This document shows positions 1 through 10,716 of a DNA stretch of 64,000 nucleotides, one piece after another. Source of the stretch: Chimonanthus salicifolius. Its lineage: Eukaryota > Streptophyta > Magnoliopsida > Laurales > Calycanthaceae. How positions within the stretch are numbered: position 1 is the stretch's first letter; the number at the start of each line of letters is the position of its first letter. The stretch is from contig CM023532.1 of assembly GCA_013350335.1 (NCBI GenBank), forward strand, positions 96,072,786-96,136,785. The letters are read 5' to 3'. A program made the translations under genes and the position numbers. Below the pieces are notes generated by a model. The model made no database searches. It was not told where the DNA came from and was given only the letters and a program-made list of their open reading frames with translations.

Positions 1-1613
1 CTCTTTAGATCTATTTCATCTCTCTACTTTCTTTCTTCTTCCCTTCTTCTCTCTCCTCGGTAAACCATAATCCTTCTTTCCTCCGCCGTCTTTCCCTTGG
101 CGTCTGTCTCTCCCTCGGCCCGATCTCTAACTCTCTGTCACCGCTCTCCCCTCCTGCTTGGCCCGAGCAGCCCTAGTTCCGTCAGATCTGCCGGATTCCA
201 GATTCCTTACTGCCGTCGGAGTCCGATCTCAGGTACCCCTCCTTTTTTCCTATCTCCTCGTTCCTTTTCTCCGTTTTCCCCTATTTTCCATACTTTCCCT
301 TCTTTTCCCCCTCTTTCCTTCAGTTTCCCAGTTTTCCAACTGGGTTACTGAGCCGACTCGGTCGAGTCACCGAGTCGACTAGGCCGAGTTCAGTTTCGGG
401 CAGAGCCAGCCTAGCTCGACTCGCCCAGACCCAACTCGGCTAGTTAGGCCCAGTCCGATTTCAGGCTCGGCCCAGTTCGGTCCAGCTTTGGGCCCGACCC
501 ATCTTAAAGCCCAGTTTTCAGATCCGACCCATTTTAGATCCATTTTTCAGTTTTAGGCCCAATCCCGAACCCGGCCTAGTTTTGGATATCGTTTTCAGTT
601 TTGGGCCATGTTCGGCCCATTTTGGGGCCCGTTTGTGGCCCAGACTTGCTTTAGCTCGTTTTAGCTTGTTCTAACCCATTCGCTAATCTTTGTATTTCTT
701 TTATCAGATTGAGCCCCGTTCAACCCAGTGGACCCGATTTCTCGAAGTTGATTTCAAAACGCACACACGGTGGGGGAACTTATCACCTCTTTTAACATGC
801 ATCTATGCATATTACTACTCTATTAGGTGTGTGGGTACAAAATGCGGCGAATGGGGTTCTCCGGTATTATGAGCCACTCGGCAAGGGAACTGTTGATACC
901 ATTATGTGGCGGGGTCTCATCCGGGTGTATCTGTACCCATTGCTCATGGAGCACTTATGAACAGATTATCGGATGTCATGACTTGTTGATGGTATGATAA
1001 CATGATTGGTTGATGTGTGATAACTTACCATGTATGTGATTAATAGTTTAATCAACATGCTTTAGAATTGGTTGCAGTAGATAGTAGATGATACCACTTT
1101 CTATGCTTGTATGGAACATGCCATGATTGATACAATATTTGAATGTTGATGTGTAGCATGTGGTAGATAATGATGTACATACTTAATGATGTTGCGATAT
1201 GACATATTGACGACGTGCGTAGAGATAATCTTGTATGCATGTAGCTAGTGTAAATGGAATGTTGGTGGGGGCATGTGTACTAGGCAACATCAGGATTTAG
1301 AGGCTCCCCCTAACTTGCAGGTGTTAGGGTTGAGAGGTTATGAGAAACCATACAAAGAAGCATAGTTTGATTATGGATCAATAAATGACAGAGGTGTTAG
1401 GCCTACTGTTAGTGGTCTTCAGACACGCTTGTGGGTGAGGCGTCGTTTGGGTTAGAAAGCGAGGTACCCCTGAATTCCGATCGGGACCAGTGGTGAGGCA
1501 GTCATGGAATCTTCAGGGAAGCCATTGGATTGGGTGTTGGTCGACCCTAGGCAGACTTGGAAGACCTCGCTGTTACGATACTCGAGCGCGTGGTGGATGA
1601 AGTCACCCCCCCA

Positions 1614-2240
1614 AATGACCGAGTAGGTTGAGGATGTGCTCGCCCGCTCATTGGTCGAGGAATGATGCGGTGAGGGACAGCTCCCGCTGGTATGGTTGTG
1701 ATCCCCGGATGACCGAGTAGGCTGAGGATGTGCTCGCCCGCTCATTGGTCGAGGGATGATGCGGTGAGGGACAGCTCCTGCTGGTATGGTTGTGATCCCC
1801 GGATGACCGAGTAGGCTGAGGATATGCTCACCCGCTCATTGGTCAAGGGATGATGCGGTGAGGGACAGCTCCCGCTGGTATGGTTGTGATCCCCGGATGA
1901 CCGAGTAGGCTGAGGATGTGCTCGCCCGCTCCTTGGTCGAGGGATGATGCGGTGAGGGACAACTCCCGCTGGTATGGTTGCGATCCCCGGATGACCGAGT
2001 AGGCTGAGGATGTGCTCGCCCGCTCATTGGTCGAGGGATGATACGGTGAGGGACAGCTCCCGCTGGTATGGTTGTGATCCCCAGATGACCGAGTAGGCTA
2101 AGGATGTGCTCGCCCACTCATTGGTCGATTGATGATGCGGTGAGGGATAACTCCCACTGGTATGATTGTGATTCCCCGGATGACTGAGTAGGCTGAGGAT
2201 GTGCTCGCCCCCTCATTGGTCGAGGGATGCTATGATGAGA
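1614..2240 (+). repeat. 94-bp tandem minisatellite, about 7 copies, inside LTR A
   Basis: The block starting GATGACCGAGTAGG recurs at 1614, 1708, 1802, 1896, 1990, 2084 and 2179, that is every 94 bp (95 for the last step). Copies differ by scattered single bases. The short minus-strand ORFs over the array are repeats of one chance reading frame. Confidence 0.95.
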
Positions 2241-2242
2241 TG

Positions 2243-2477
2243 TTCCAGGCTAGGACACCTGTAGGGTGGGGACAGTCTGAGGTATGATATTCCAGGCTAG
2301 GACACCTGTAGGGTGGGGACAGTCTGAGGTATGATATTCCAGGCTAGGACACCTGTATTGTGGGGACAGTCTGAGGTATGATATTACAGGCTATGACACC
2401 TGCAGGGTGGGTACAGTCTGAGGTATGATGTTCCAGGCTAGGACACCTGTAGGGTGTGGACAGCTTGCGATCATATA
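2243..2477 (+). repeat. 47-bp tandem minisatellite, 5 copies, inside LTR A
   Basis: The block TTCCAGGCTAGGACACCTGT recurs at 2243, 2290, 2337, 2384 (variant TTACAGG) and 2431, a strict 47-bp period. It follows the 94-bp array directly, and 47 is exactly half of 94. Both units share a GGTG-rich GGGACAG-TC-GGTATG-like core, so the arrays may have a common origin. Confidence 0.93.
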
Positions 2478-2897
2478 CAGTGTATGCTTGGTGACATATG
2501 ATGCTTGTGTTACCCTCACTGGGCATGTAGAGTTCACCCCTTGCCTCACAAGTACTTCATAGAGGAAGGGTCAGCGAGACCCTTAATTTGACGTTGGGGG
2601 TAGAGTTGCAGCTTCGTACTTCGTCATGGTTCCTTGTGGTGATCGAGGACTTGCTAATATATTTGAGTTATCTGTACTTTTCTTTGAGCTGGATAAATGT
2701 AATAATGGGATGATGTTATAATTTGTAATTATGATTGATGCTTACAGTCTTTTACTTTGGTGGATTGCTATGATTAGCGTGGGTCACGGGAGCGGTATCT
2801 CCCACATATATAAAAAAAAAGTACCCGAAATATTATTGGATTGATTTTAGGAGTCTGTATCAGTTTTAACGTGCTCGTAGCGGGACAGGTCGTTACA

Positions 2898-4161
2898 CGA
2901 TAAGTCAATCTGGTCATGCCCAGAAGACAATATGAGTTTTGGACTGAGCACCTTACTATTGCTATATTGTGGATTATTGTAACTTAAAATGGTTAGAAAC
3001 CAAGTAGGAGACTCAATTCCATTTACCTTGGAGATTTTTGGGAAAAACAAGTATGGTTTTTGAAATACTACTTGTATGTATACATGTGAATGCTATGTTG
3101 ACTTATGATTGATTGTGCACTTGTTTGCTTGTTGTACAGAGACCGCGATACCACAAATTTTCGGTGAGGGAACTTAACTTTACAGTAGGTGTAAACAGGA
3201 TTTTATGAGATGGATCTTGTGTAATGAGTGGTTTCAAGTTTGATGAACCCACCCACGTACCTAGATATGATGCATTGTTGTAAGAAGTGCTATGTTAATT
3301 GTGAATGCTATGATGTTAATCATATGAAATGTGCAATACTGCTTCCACGTGCCCTTGACTATTGAACCAATATCGGCCATGTGTGTGAGATGGTTTACGT
3401 CTACTGGACCATGGGTATCGACAGTTGCTGACTTGAGGAGTGTCAGTATTGGCCATGTGAGGGCCGGAGATATACTTGCAAGGATGTATTTTGACCGTGT
3501 CGGGACTTAATACAATGGTCTTAGTGTAGTATGTAGGCGTTACGTTGGAGGACAGCAGTATTGGAAAAAATGATGAATTACGGGAATGATGATGATATTA
3601 TACTTGATGTTGAGATTTTGTTATCAAGCATGAGATATTATATTGCAACTGTTGATTATTTGCTAACCTGATGTTTACTTAAACTGCACTGTTACATTTC
3701 ATTCACTGGGATAGTTAGCTCACCCCACTCACCTTTCAGGAGATGAACCCGAGAACCCTCTGTTTGAAGCTTAGGGTGGATAAGCTGCAACGTTGCTTTG
3801 GGATTCCCACTGAAGGGAATACCCTTGTCATTGCTTTCTGGTTCTTGGAACCATTTGTTTTTGTAAAGTACCGAGTTTGGTACTTAGTTTGTTTTAACGT
3901 GATGTATTAAACTACCATGCGACTGTAGTTACTCTAATCATGTTTCAATGATAATTCAGTATTGGATTTATGTGTTGATGTTTGTGTCTGTTGGGCAGAC
4001 TTATGGTGTATGTTTGAGTCCACATGTTGAGATCATGTGTGACCTTTTAGCCCAACCGTTGATCCGGCCCAGTTAGTTTGCTTGAGTTAGTTTAGTTTCA
4101 AAAATAAAAAATAAAAAAATTAGTTGCGTTCCGGGCCCACCACTCGGGTCAGGGCGTGACA
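2898..4161 (+). mobile_element. 3' part of the 5' LTR (LTR B) of element 1
   Basis: It ends in GGGCGTGACA three bases before a tRNA-iMet-type primer-binding site, which fixes this as the end of a 5' LTR. Its left part is cut at 2897/2898 by LTR A. LTR A has a similar local layout near its end (a CACTGGG block followed by a TCACCCC block), so the two families are related. I see no coding sequence here. Confidence 0.75.
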
Positions 4162-4164
4162 GTT

Positions 4165-4176
4165 TGGTATCAGAGC
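4165..4176 (+). promoter_or_regulatory. Primer-binding site, initiator tRNA-Met type
   Basis: TGGTATCAGAGC is complementary to the 3' end of plant initiator tRNA-Met, the usual primer for reverse transcription of plant gypsy elements. It lies three bases after the LTR terminus GTGACA. The same 12-mer is found on the minus strand at 35893-35904 and 58849-58860. Confidence 0.93.
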
Positions 4177-4281
4177 ATCGGCTCAAACTCTAGGACTGTG
4201 ATGGGTTACAACCTAGTTAGACTTGTTCTTTACTTAGAACTGCAATTGTTTTTGACATTTTCCTATTTTTGTGATACAAAT

Positions 4282-4793
4282 ATGTTAAGCAATGTAGAGT
4301 TCACCGAGTTGTGGGACAGGGGGACCCCAGCTGTCCGATTGATCTGATTTCTTTAAATGATTCCAACGTTCCAAACTTCGTCAATGAAGTTGCACCTAAT
4401 GAGGAAGTGGAAGCAGCTTCGCCCGAGTACCATATTGGGGTTGTTCTAGAAGAGGAAGTGGGAGATATCCCAAACCTAGAAGAGTCTGTAAGGGAGATAG
4501 GCTCGCCCGAATATACTCCGGCTACTCCGACTTCGGATGAGTGGACGGATTATATGTGCGAATTGTGCAATCAGGAGGGGCACAACTGTACTTATTGCCC
4601 CTACCCTATTGATGTCATCTGCCCTGTTTGCGGACTTCGCGGGCATGGGAGCGCAAGGACTAATTGTCCCTATGTTGGGGGACCAGGGATCATACCTTGT
4701 TTGACCTGTGGAGTGTTCGGGCATAAGTCAACGACTTGCCCTGACATCTTCTTTTATTTTGGTGATGAGGCAGAATCTTCTTTGGAAGATTAG
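4282..4793 (+). pseudogene. Accessory zinc-knuckle ORF upstream of gag (element 1 copy, one frameshift)
   Basis: The ATG at 4282 opens a frame with the residues EFTELWDRGTP, close to EYTELWDKGTP at the start of the intact minus-strand copy (34844-35455). A one-base loss near 4328-4340 then shifts the frame, and the rest is read from the frame of 4311 to a TAG at 4791-4793. That part has an acidic middle followed by three Cys-His motifs, CELCNQEGHNCTYC (CX2CX4HX4C), CPVCGLRGHGSARTNC (CX2CX4HX6C) and CLTCGVFGHKSTTC (CX2CX4HX4C), then a short acidic tail. It lies between the primer-binding site and gag. Zinc knuckles of this type usually bind nucleic acid, so an RNA- or DNA-binding role is plausible but unproven. 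It lacks the 25-residue repeats of the minus-strand copy. I know no named family for it. Confidence 0.8.
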
Positions 4794-5003
4794 ATTACAG
4801 TGCGTTAGGGAATCAGGGAGATTAATTTTTTTTTTTGTAAGGGTTGAGTTTTGTTTTGTTGTTTTGAAGGGTTTTTCAAACCCTACTAACCCTTGTAATT
4901 GCAATGCAAATTTGAATGATTTCTAATGAATTTTGCGACTTTTGTGATTTATCTTAATAAGTTTCTTAAATGGTTAAGTGATATTTACAAGTGTAAATAA
5001 CAG

Positions 5004-5971
5004 ATGTCAGGACCCAACGCTAACAGAAACAACTGCTGCGGGAGGAGGACTGGTCTTCCACCCTGTGATTTACCCAATGAGGCCATTCGTGCTGCGATGG
5101 AAGCATTTAAGCAAATAACTCAAAATATGTGACGCCCTCCTATCCGTACGCAAGAGGAGAGAGCCACCTCGGCTCTAAAAGAGTCCAAGCGACTGAACCT
5201 GACAAGTTTCTTGGAGACAGAGGACCCTAGTGCAGCGAGGAATTGGCTAACCCAGATTAGCCGAATCCTTAACACCTTAGCTATTGCCGACGACTTAAGG
5301 GTGACTTTGGCGGCGTACCAGTTGGAAGGAAACGTTTACAAGTGGTGGGAAGCGAAAACTTGGTTCGTAACCACGAGCCAATGACGTGGGAAGAGTTCTC
5401 AGTTACCGTTCTGGCCCGTTACTTTCCAAAGACCGTCAAAGAAATGAGGAAGAGTGAGTTCCTCAACATCCAGCAAGGTTCCGACTCAGTGGCATAGTAT
5501 GCCATGCATTTCATCGACCTGATGCAGTTCATGCCTTGGATAGCGGCGAACGAATATGAGAAGGTCCAGCATTTTGAAAATGGACTCTGACCGTTTCTAC
5601 AGCGGTAAGTGGCCGGTCTAATTTTCGACACTTTGGAGGAGATCATTGATCGAGCTTTGAAGGTGCAAGAGTTGGACTCCATCAACAGGAGCACCAACAA
5701 CTTTCAGAAACCTTCCTCCAACAAGAAGGCCAAGCTCAACTAGAAGAGGCCGTTCTTCAAGAAAAGACAGCCTAGCACAGGACAGTCAAGTCAGTCTAAC
5801 TCCCGACAATTCGTGTGCTATACCTGCAACCAGCCTGGGCATACTTCCAAGTTCTGCCCCTCAGGAGGAGAGAAGGCGTGCTACCATTGCAAGCAGACCA
5901 GGCACCTGTTCAGGGATTGCCCCTATCTTGGCAAAGTTGCACCTTCGTAAGGCGCATGAGCTTCTTTTTCT
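5004..5971 (+). pseudogene. gag: gag (capsid and nucleocapsid) of element 1, broken
   Basis: The ATG at 5004 begins a frame typical of plant gypsy gag, with RNWLTQISRIL followed by a YKWWEAK block. A TGA in the QNM-TGA context near 5130 and a frame change near 5360 break it, and further stops lie near 5498, 5588 and 5741. The nucleocapsid part is clear at about 5816-5930, with two CCHC knuckles (CYTCNQPGHTSKFC and CYHCKQTRHLFRDC) in the same frame as the downstream protease. Several stops sit where one C-to-T change from CAG or CGA would create them. Gag normally packages the element RNA into virus-like particles. Confidence 0.8.
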
Positions 5972-6763
5972 GTGGCGCAACCATCTGTTGGTCGAGGTTC
6001 TCAGCAAAACTCCAGAGGCTTGGTGGCACCAAGGAACGGACCACCACAGAATAGTCAGGAGAGAGGACAGGGACGTCCTCAGACCACTCAGGGGAGATTC
6101 TACACGATTGGGACTCGGAAGGAAGAGCCGATGGAGAATACAGTGATGGAAGGTACCCTTAATCTTTTCAGTCTTTTGGGCCGAGTGCTTTTTGATACCG
6201 GTGCTTCGCATTCCTTTATCTCTAGAGCTTGTTGTGATAGATTGGGTTTGAAACCGATAGAAGTAGCTAACCCGTTAATGGTAGTATCACCCTTGGGTAA
6301 GAAGGCTTTGGTGAACCAAAGGTGCAGATCGTGTGTTTTGAGAATTAGAGGTGTAGAGTTGTCCTATTATTTTCTGGTGTTGGAAATGACGGACTTTGAC
6401 ATCATCCTTGGCATGGATTGGTTGTCAGTTTTTGAGGTTCTGATCGACTGTTCTCAGAGGAGAATTTGTGGAGTCTCCTCAACCAATGAGAGGTTCGTGG
6501 ATAAGTTGGTACCCTATGAGAAGATGAGAGTCACTTTCTCTGGCCTTAGGGCGTATCCTGGTAGTGTGGTGGCAAGCATGGGTTGGGAGGATGTAGGTGG
6601 TGTAGGGTCTGTTGCTCCTCGGGTGGTGTGTGAGTTTATGGATGTGTTTCCTGACCAGCTAGCTGGGCTACCTCCACGTCTAGAGATAGAGTTTGTTATA
6701 GACCTACAGCCAGGAACATCTCCAATTTCCATGGCACCTTATCGGATGGCGCCGGCTGAATAG
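5972..6763 (+). pseudogene. pol: Aspartic protease region of pol, element 1
   Basis: An open stretch of 263 codons in frame with the gag zinc knuckles. The retropepsin signature FDTGASHSFI lies near codon 75 and is followed by the conserved hydrophobic block FDIILGMDWL, where protease ends and the linker to RT begins. The residues PGTSPISMAPYRMAPAE near the end are the usual lead-in to gypsy RT. The frame is closed by a TAG at 6761-6763, but homology to RT continues in the same frame just after it. This enzyme would cleave the Gag-Pol precursor. The start of the feature is the first ATG of the open stretch, not a real initiation site. Confidence 0.87.
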
Positions 6764-7980
6764 AGAGAGCTAGCTTCGCAGGTAGATGAGCTTCTTAGTC
6801 TTGGTTTTATCCGTCAGAGCAACTCGCCATGGGGCGTACCTGTTCTATTTGTGAAAAAAAAAGGACGGATCGATGAGGATGTGTATAGATTACCGGCGGC
6901 TTAACCAGGTAACTATTAAGTATAAGTATCTGTTGCCTAGAATAGACGACCTCTTTGATCTTTTAAGGGGATCAAGATGTTTTTCAAAAATCGATTTGAG
7001 GTCGGGTTACCATCAGTTGCGGATTCGAGAGGAAGACATTCCTAAGACTGCTTTCCGGACGCAGTATGGTTTGTACGAGTTTGTGGTGATGCCTTTCGGT
7101 TTCACGAAGGCGCCAACCATGTTTATGGATTTGATGAATTGCGTGTTCTGACCGTATCTAAGAGAGTTTGTGATAGTCTTCATAGACGATATCTTGATCT
7201 TTTCGTCGTCAGAGGAGGAGCACGAGTGTCATCTGTACATTGTTCTTCAGACTCTTCGAGATCATCAGCTATTCGCTAAGCTGAGCAAGTGGGAGTTTTG
7301 GTTGACTCAAGTACAGTTTCTGGGACATTTGGTCTCTCCACGAGGTATCTCAGTAGATCCAGCGAAGATAGAAACAGTGAAGACTTTGGAGAGTCCCAAG
7401 AACGTGTTCGAGATCAGAAGCTTTCTGGGATTAGCAGGATATTACCGAAAGTTAATCCCCCACTTCTGCCAGATTGCGGTACCGATGACTCGGCTGACGA
7501 GGAAGAACGTCAAGTTCGAGTGGAGCGAAGCATGTGAAAGAGCATTCCAGGAGTTGAAGGAGAAGTTGACTACGTCTTCAGTTTTGATAATACCCGAGCA
7601 AGGACGAGGTTACGATGTGTATTACGACGTGTCCAAGTTTGGTTTGGGTTGAGTGCTGATGCAAGAGGGGAAGGTAGTAGCTTATGGTTCCAGGCAATTG
7701 AAGGGACATGAGCAGAACTACCCGACTCATGATTTAGAGTTGGCAGCCGTTGTATTCTATTTAAAGTTGTGGAGACATTACTTGTATGGTGAGAAGTTCA
7801 ATGTGTTTTCTGATCACCATAGTCTCAAGTATATCTTCACTCAAAAAGACTTGAATATGAGGCAGCGAAGATGGATGGAGTACCTGGGAGATTACAACTT
7901 CAGTCTCTCTTATCACCCAAGAAAGGCCAACGTAGTGGCCGATGCCCTGAGCAGGAAGTCTCATAGCAACGTGGAGAGGA
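6764..7980 (+). pseudogene. pol: Reverse transcriptase and RNase H of element 1, broken
   Basis: RT begins in the protease frame ([11 protein letters not shown], then VPVLFVKKK) and shifts at a run of nine A at about 6854-6862, where one extra A fits the data. The rest is in the frame of 6873: [39 protein letters not shown] and the catalytic [10 protein letters not shown] box near 7180 (the gypsy form of the YVDD motif). In-frame TGA codons lie at 7149-7151 and 7650-7652. RNase H follows with [20 protein letters not shown], the block ending KLWRHYLYG, and [16 protein letters not shown] at about 7910-7955. The polymerase and RNase H would make cDNA from element RNA inside particles. Confidence 0.88.
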
Positions 7981-9500
7981 TGGCATCTTTGCAGTGGAAG
8001 ATGTTGGAAGTTCTATCCGAGTATGATCTGGAGCTGATCGAAGGGAGCGGGTCAGCAAGAATCCACAGTTTGGTCCTGCAACCCGAGGTAATTAGATTGG
8101 TGTTGGAAGGACAACAAAGCCATCCAGAAACAAAGGAGTTGGCGACCCAGCTTTCAGGGGGAGCGACTCAGGAAGATTGGAAAATCAAGGAGAATGGAGG
8201 TCTGACGTTCAAAGATAGACTTTTTGTACCAAAGTCGGACGAGTGCAGGAGAAAGGTGCTTGATCACTTTCATCATTCTCGCTTTGCAGTGCATCCTGGT
8301 GGTACAAAGATGTATCACGACTTGCGGCGACTGTTCTGGTGGAAAGGTATGAGGCTAGAGGTAGCAGATTTTGTGTCTAAGTGCTTAACTTGTCAACAAG
8401 TGAAAGCGGAATATCAACGACCTGGTGGAAAGATGCAACCTTTAGAAGTGGCTGAATGGAAATGGGAACATATCACGATGGACTTTGTAACTGGATTCCT
8501 GAAGTCTCCTAAGAAGAACTACGCTATTTGGGTAATAGTCGATCAACGAAGTCACCTCACTTTCTGCCGATCAAGAAGACAGATTCTTTGACTACTCTAA
8601 GTAGATTGTATTTAAAGGAGGTAGTCAGATTGCATGAAGTACCTGTATCCATTGTATCTGATAGAGATCCGAGGTTTGTATCAAGATTTTGGCAAGGATT
8701 GCAAGAGGAGTTGGGGACTAAGTTGTGCTTCAGCATTGCTTTTCACCCTCAGACGATGGATAATCAGAGAGAACCATTCAAACCTTAGAGGATATGCTAA
8801 GAGCTTGTGTGATGGATATGCAGGGAAGTTGGGAAGATCACTTGGCCTTGATCGAGTTTGTCTACAACAACAGTTATCACTCCAGTGTACATGGCACCCT
8901 ACGAGGCTCTGTATGGCAGACCTTGTAGGTCACCTCTTTGTTGGACAGAGGTAGGAGACAAAGCGCTGCTAGGACCTGATCTAGTGCGTGAGACGTCAGA
9001 GCAAGTTGAATGATCAGACAACGTCTCAAGACAGCCCAGAGCAGACAAACAGCGACGAGGCCCTTGGAGTTTTGTAGTTGGCGACGAGTTTTCCTTACGT
9101 GTGCACTATGTCATGGATTGCAAAGGTTCGGGCACAAGGGAAAACAACTACCTCGATATATTGGACCCTTTGAGATTCTTGAAGAGGATCGGAGAAGGTG
9201 GCCTATCAGTTGGATCTTCCTCAAGCTTTGGAAGAGTGCATTGTACGTTCCACGTGTCTATGTTAAGGAAGTACGAGCCTAATCCGTCCATGTGATAACT
9301 TTGCATATTAAAAGTCTCGGAGGACCTGGCTTTGTGAAGAAGTGCTCGTAAAGATTCAAGGACCACCGGACTCAAGAGCCAGGAGGAAGTTTATTCATCT
9401 AGTGCTAGTGTGTGGCAAACATCGCAACGTGCAACACGAGATGGGAACCTGAATCGACGATGAGGAGTTGTACCCGGCCTATTCACTTGCCAAAAAGGTA
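7981..9500 (+). pseudogene. pol: Integrase with chromodomain-like tail, element 1, heavily frameshifted
   Basis: The zinc-binding N-terminus is visible at about 8265-8400 (histidines in the [10 protein letters not shown] region, then CLTCQQVK). The catalytic core shows the first Asp in TMDFVTGF near 8480. After a frameshift between about 8530 and 8580 come the second Asp in SDRDPRF near 8660 and the Glu region (FHPQT block) near 8745-8775. The C-terminal part, with more frame changes, retains PRYIGPFEIL and HVSMLRKYEPNPS at about 9150-9295. A weak chromodomain-like remnant follows at about 9330-9490, with WEPES-type residues out of frame. Chromodomains can direct integration to marked chromatin. 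The copy is not functional. Confidence 0.8.
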
Positions 9501-9526
9501 AGTTTGTTTTAAATTTCGGGCCAAAT

Positions 9527-9543
9527 TTTTTTCGGGGGTAGGA
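9527..9543 (+). promoter_or_regulatory. Polypurine-tract position of element 1
   Basis: A T-run followed by CGGGGGTAGGA ends directly before the LTR start TGTAATACC at 9544. This is where the plus-strand primer should be. Only the last 10 or so bases are purine-rich, so the tract is short or decayed. Confidence 0.55.
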
Positions 9544-10616
9544 TGTAATACCTGACCCAAATTCTTTTAGGGGAGTTTTAAATCTCAAATTTTATGGTAA
9601 TTAGAGTTTTTAAAACCAACTTATATCAGGTTGGATTAAAATTTTCAAGCTTTAAAATTGTTGTTTTAGGTTGAAAATCGGAATTTTATCAATTGGGGAT
9701 TATTTGCAAAATTGGAAACTTAGAGGGGCTAATCTGAAACCAACGGTAACTTCTGCCGTTTACTGTTTCGAACGTAAGCAGCTGCTCCGATTGATCAGTG
9801 ATCTCTATAGATCACCACTCAGCCCAGCTCACAATCTTCCTCAAATCTTCTCTCTCTCAATCTCTCAGCTGCTCTTTGAAAACCCAGCCGATCCCCCCAA
9901 TCTCTGTATATCTTCCCATTTTATCACCGCAAGCTTAAGAGGAGGAGTTTTTCAAAGACCAGATTCTCAGCCCAAGAACTAAGTGGAGGTAACCAACTGT
10001 GTTCCTTTCAAATTTAAGTGGTTTAGAATCAATTAAAGCCCAATTTGGCCAAGTTTTGAGTGTGTAAAACCAGTAGTTTGAGTTTAAGGAAAAACCCGAT
10101 TTTTATTACCAGTAGCTTTTCGTTTTAAAATCGGTTGGCCTACTGAGTTTTAAAGCTTTAAATCACTCCCTATGGAAAGAGGACGTCACTGAAGTGTCCA
10201 TCTGACCGGTTGGATGTGAAACTGAATCCGAGAGACCACTGTTTCCGGTTTCATATTCATGTAGTGTCTGCCCGTCACTGTCTAATGTGCAGGCCGTGGA
10301 GGAAGACGACTCTCGAACAGCCCGAGAGTCGAGCATCGGACGGTCGAGGGTCACACCTTCGGACTGTCCAAAAGGAAGCCTTCAGACGTTCCGACTTCAC
10401 CCGAAGCCCCGAAAGGGTCTGAGGCAGGTCAGACTCAGCCGAATGTTCGAGCTGAGTTTCGGAAGGACGAACCCACTCAGAAATCCAAGCCTTACTCGGC
10501 ATGTTCGAGACACACAGAACCACGATTTTTTTGGTTCGGAAGGACCATGGGAGGATCCGGAGACCCCGATCTTCAGACGATCCGAAGCCAGACTAGTCCC
10601 AATCAGTGACTAGCTT
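9544..10616 (+). mobile_element. 3' LTR of element 1, first part only
   Basis: It starts TGTAATACCTGACCC right after the polypurine position and continues for 1073 bp until the N run. Visible content is an AT-rich start, a CT-rich stretch (about 9775-9940) that could be near the transcription start, and a GC-richer part (10190-10600) full of TCGGA and CCGAA words. Small ORFs at 9671-9982 and 10163-10613 on both strands have no domain. It cannot be aligned to the visible 5' LTR because that is only the other end. Confidence 0.75.
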
Positions 10617-10716
10617 NNNNNNNNNNNNNNNNNNNNNNNNNNNNNNNNNNNNNNNNNNNNNNNNNNNNNNNNNNNNNNNNNNNNNNNNNNNNNNNNNNNN
10701 NNNNNNNNNNNNNNNN
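10617..10716. other. Assembly gap (100 N)
   Basis: Exactly 100 N, the usual placeholder for a gap of unknown length. The left side is a plus-oriented LTR and the right side a minus-oriented LTR head of another family. Confidence 1.

Larger units (their letters stand above)
1..2897 (+). mobile_element. Long LTR (LTR A) of a Ty3/gypsy element, left end outside window
   Basis: The right edge is a typical LTR terminus, GGTCGTTACA at 2888-2897, in the style of the other LTR ends here (GCGTGACA, GCGTTACA). No primer-binding site follows, so this is a solo LTR or the 3' LTR of an element lying to the left. From left to right it holds a CT-rich leader-like stretch (1-350), a quasi-repetitive GGCCCA-rich stretch (about 360-660), a 94-bp tandem array, a 47-bp tandem array and an AT-rich tail. 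Short ORFs at 97-382, 690-872 and inside the arrays have no recognisable domain and I treat them as chance. The next bases (CGATA, 2898-2902) would be half of a target-site duplication if it inserted into the neighbouring LTR. Confidence 0.7.
2898..10616 (+). mobile_element. Ty3/gypsy element 1 (chromovirus-like), decayed, both LTRs incomplete
   Basis: Order on the plus strand is 5' LTR tail (2898-4161), primer-binding site (4165), accessory zinc-knuckle ORF (4282-4793), gag (5004-5971), protease (5972-6763), RT and RNase H (6764-7980), integrase and chromodomain-like tail (7981-9500), polypurine-like tract (about 9527-9543) and 3' LTR head (9544-10616, cut by a gap). The 3' LTR begins TGTAATACCTGACCC and the 5' LTR ends GGGTCAGGGCGTGACA. 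These are near-inverted ends, as expected for one LTR family. Several frameshifts and stops show it cannot work by itself. Clade placement with Tekay/Del chromoviruses is inferred from domain order, long LTRs and the tail motif. Confidence 0.85.

Noticed and set aside
97..382. ORFs of 74-84 codons in the CT-rich start
   Set aside because: Ser/Pro/Phe-rich frames caused by pyrimidine runs in an LTR leader; no conserved domain.
4165..4182. Possible tRNA gene fragment
   Set aside because: Only the part complementary to the tRNA-iMet 3' end is present and it is placed at an LTR edge, so it is a primer-binding site.
4476..4724. Minus-strand ORF of 82 codons
   Set aside because: Antisense of the accessory zinc-knuckle ORF, whose plus-strand Cys/His pattern is clearly the coding one.
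10163..10613. Overlapping ORFs on both strands in GC-richer DNA
   Set aside because: Inside the 3' LTR of element 1, no domain, no codon pattern, and adjacent to a gap.
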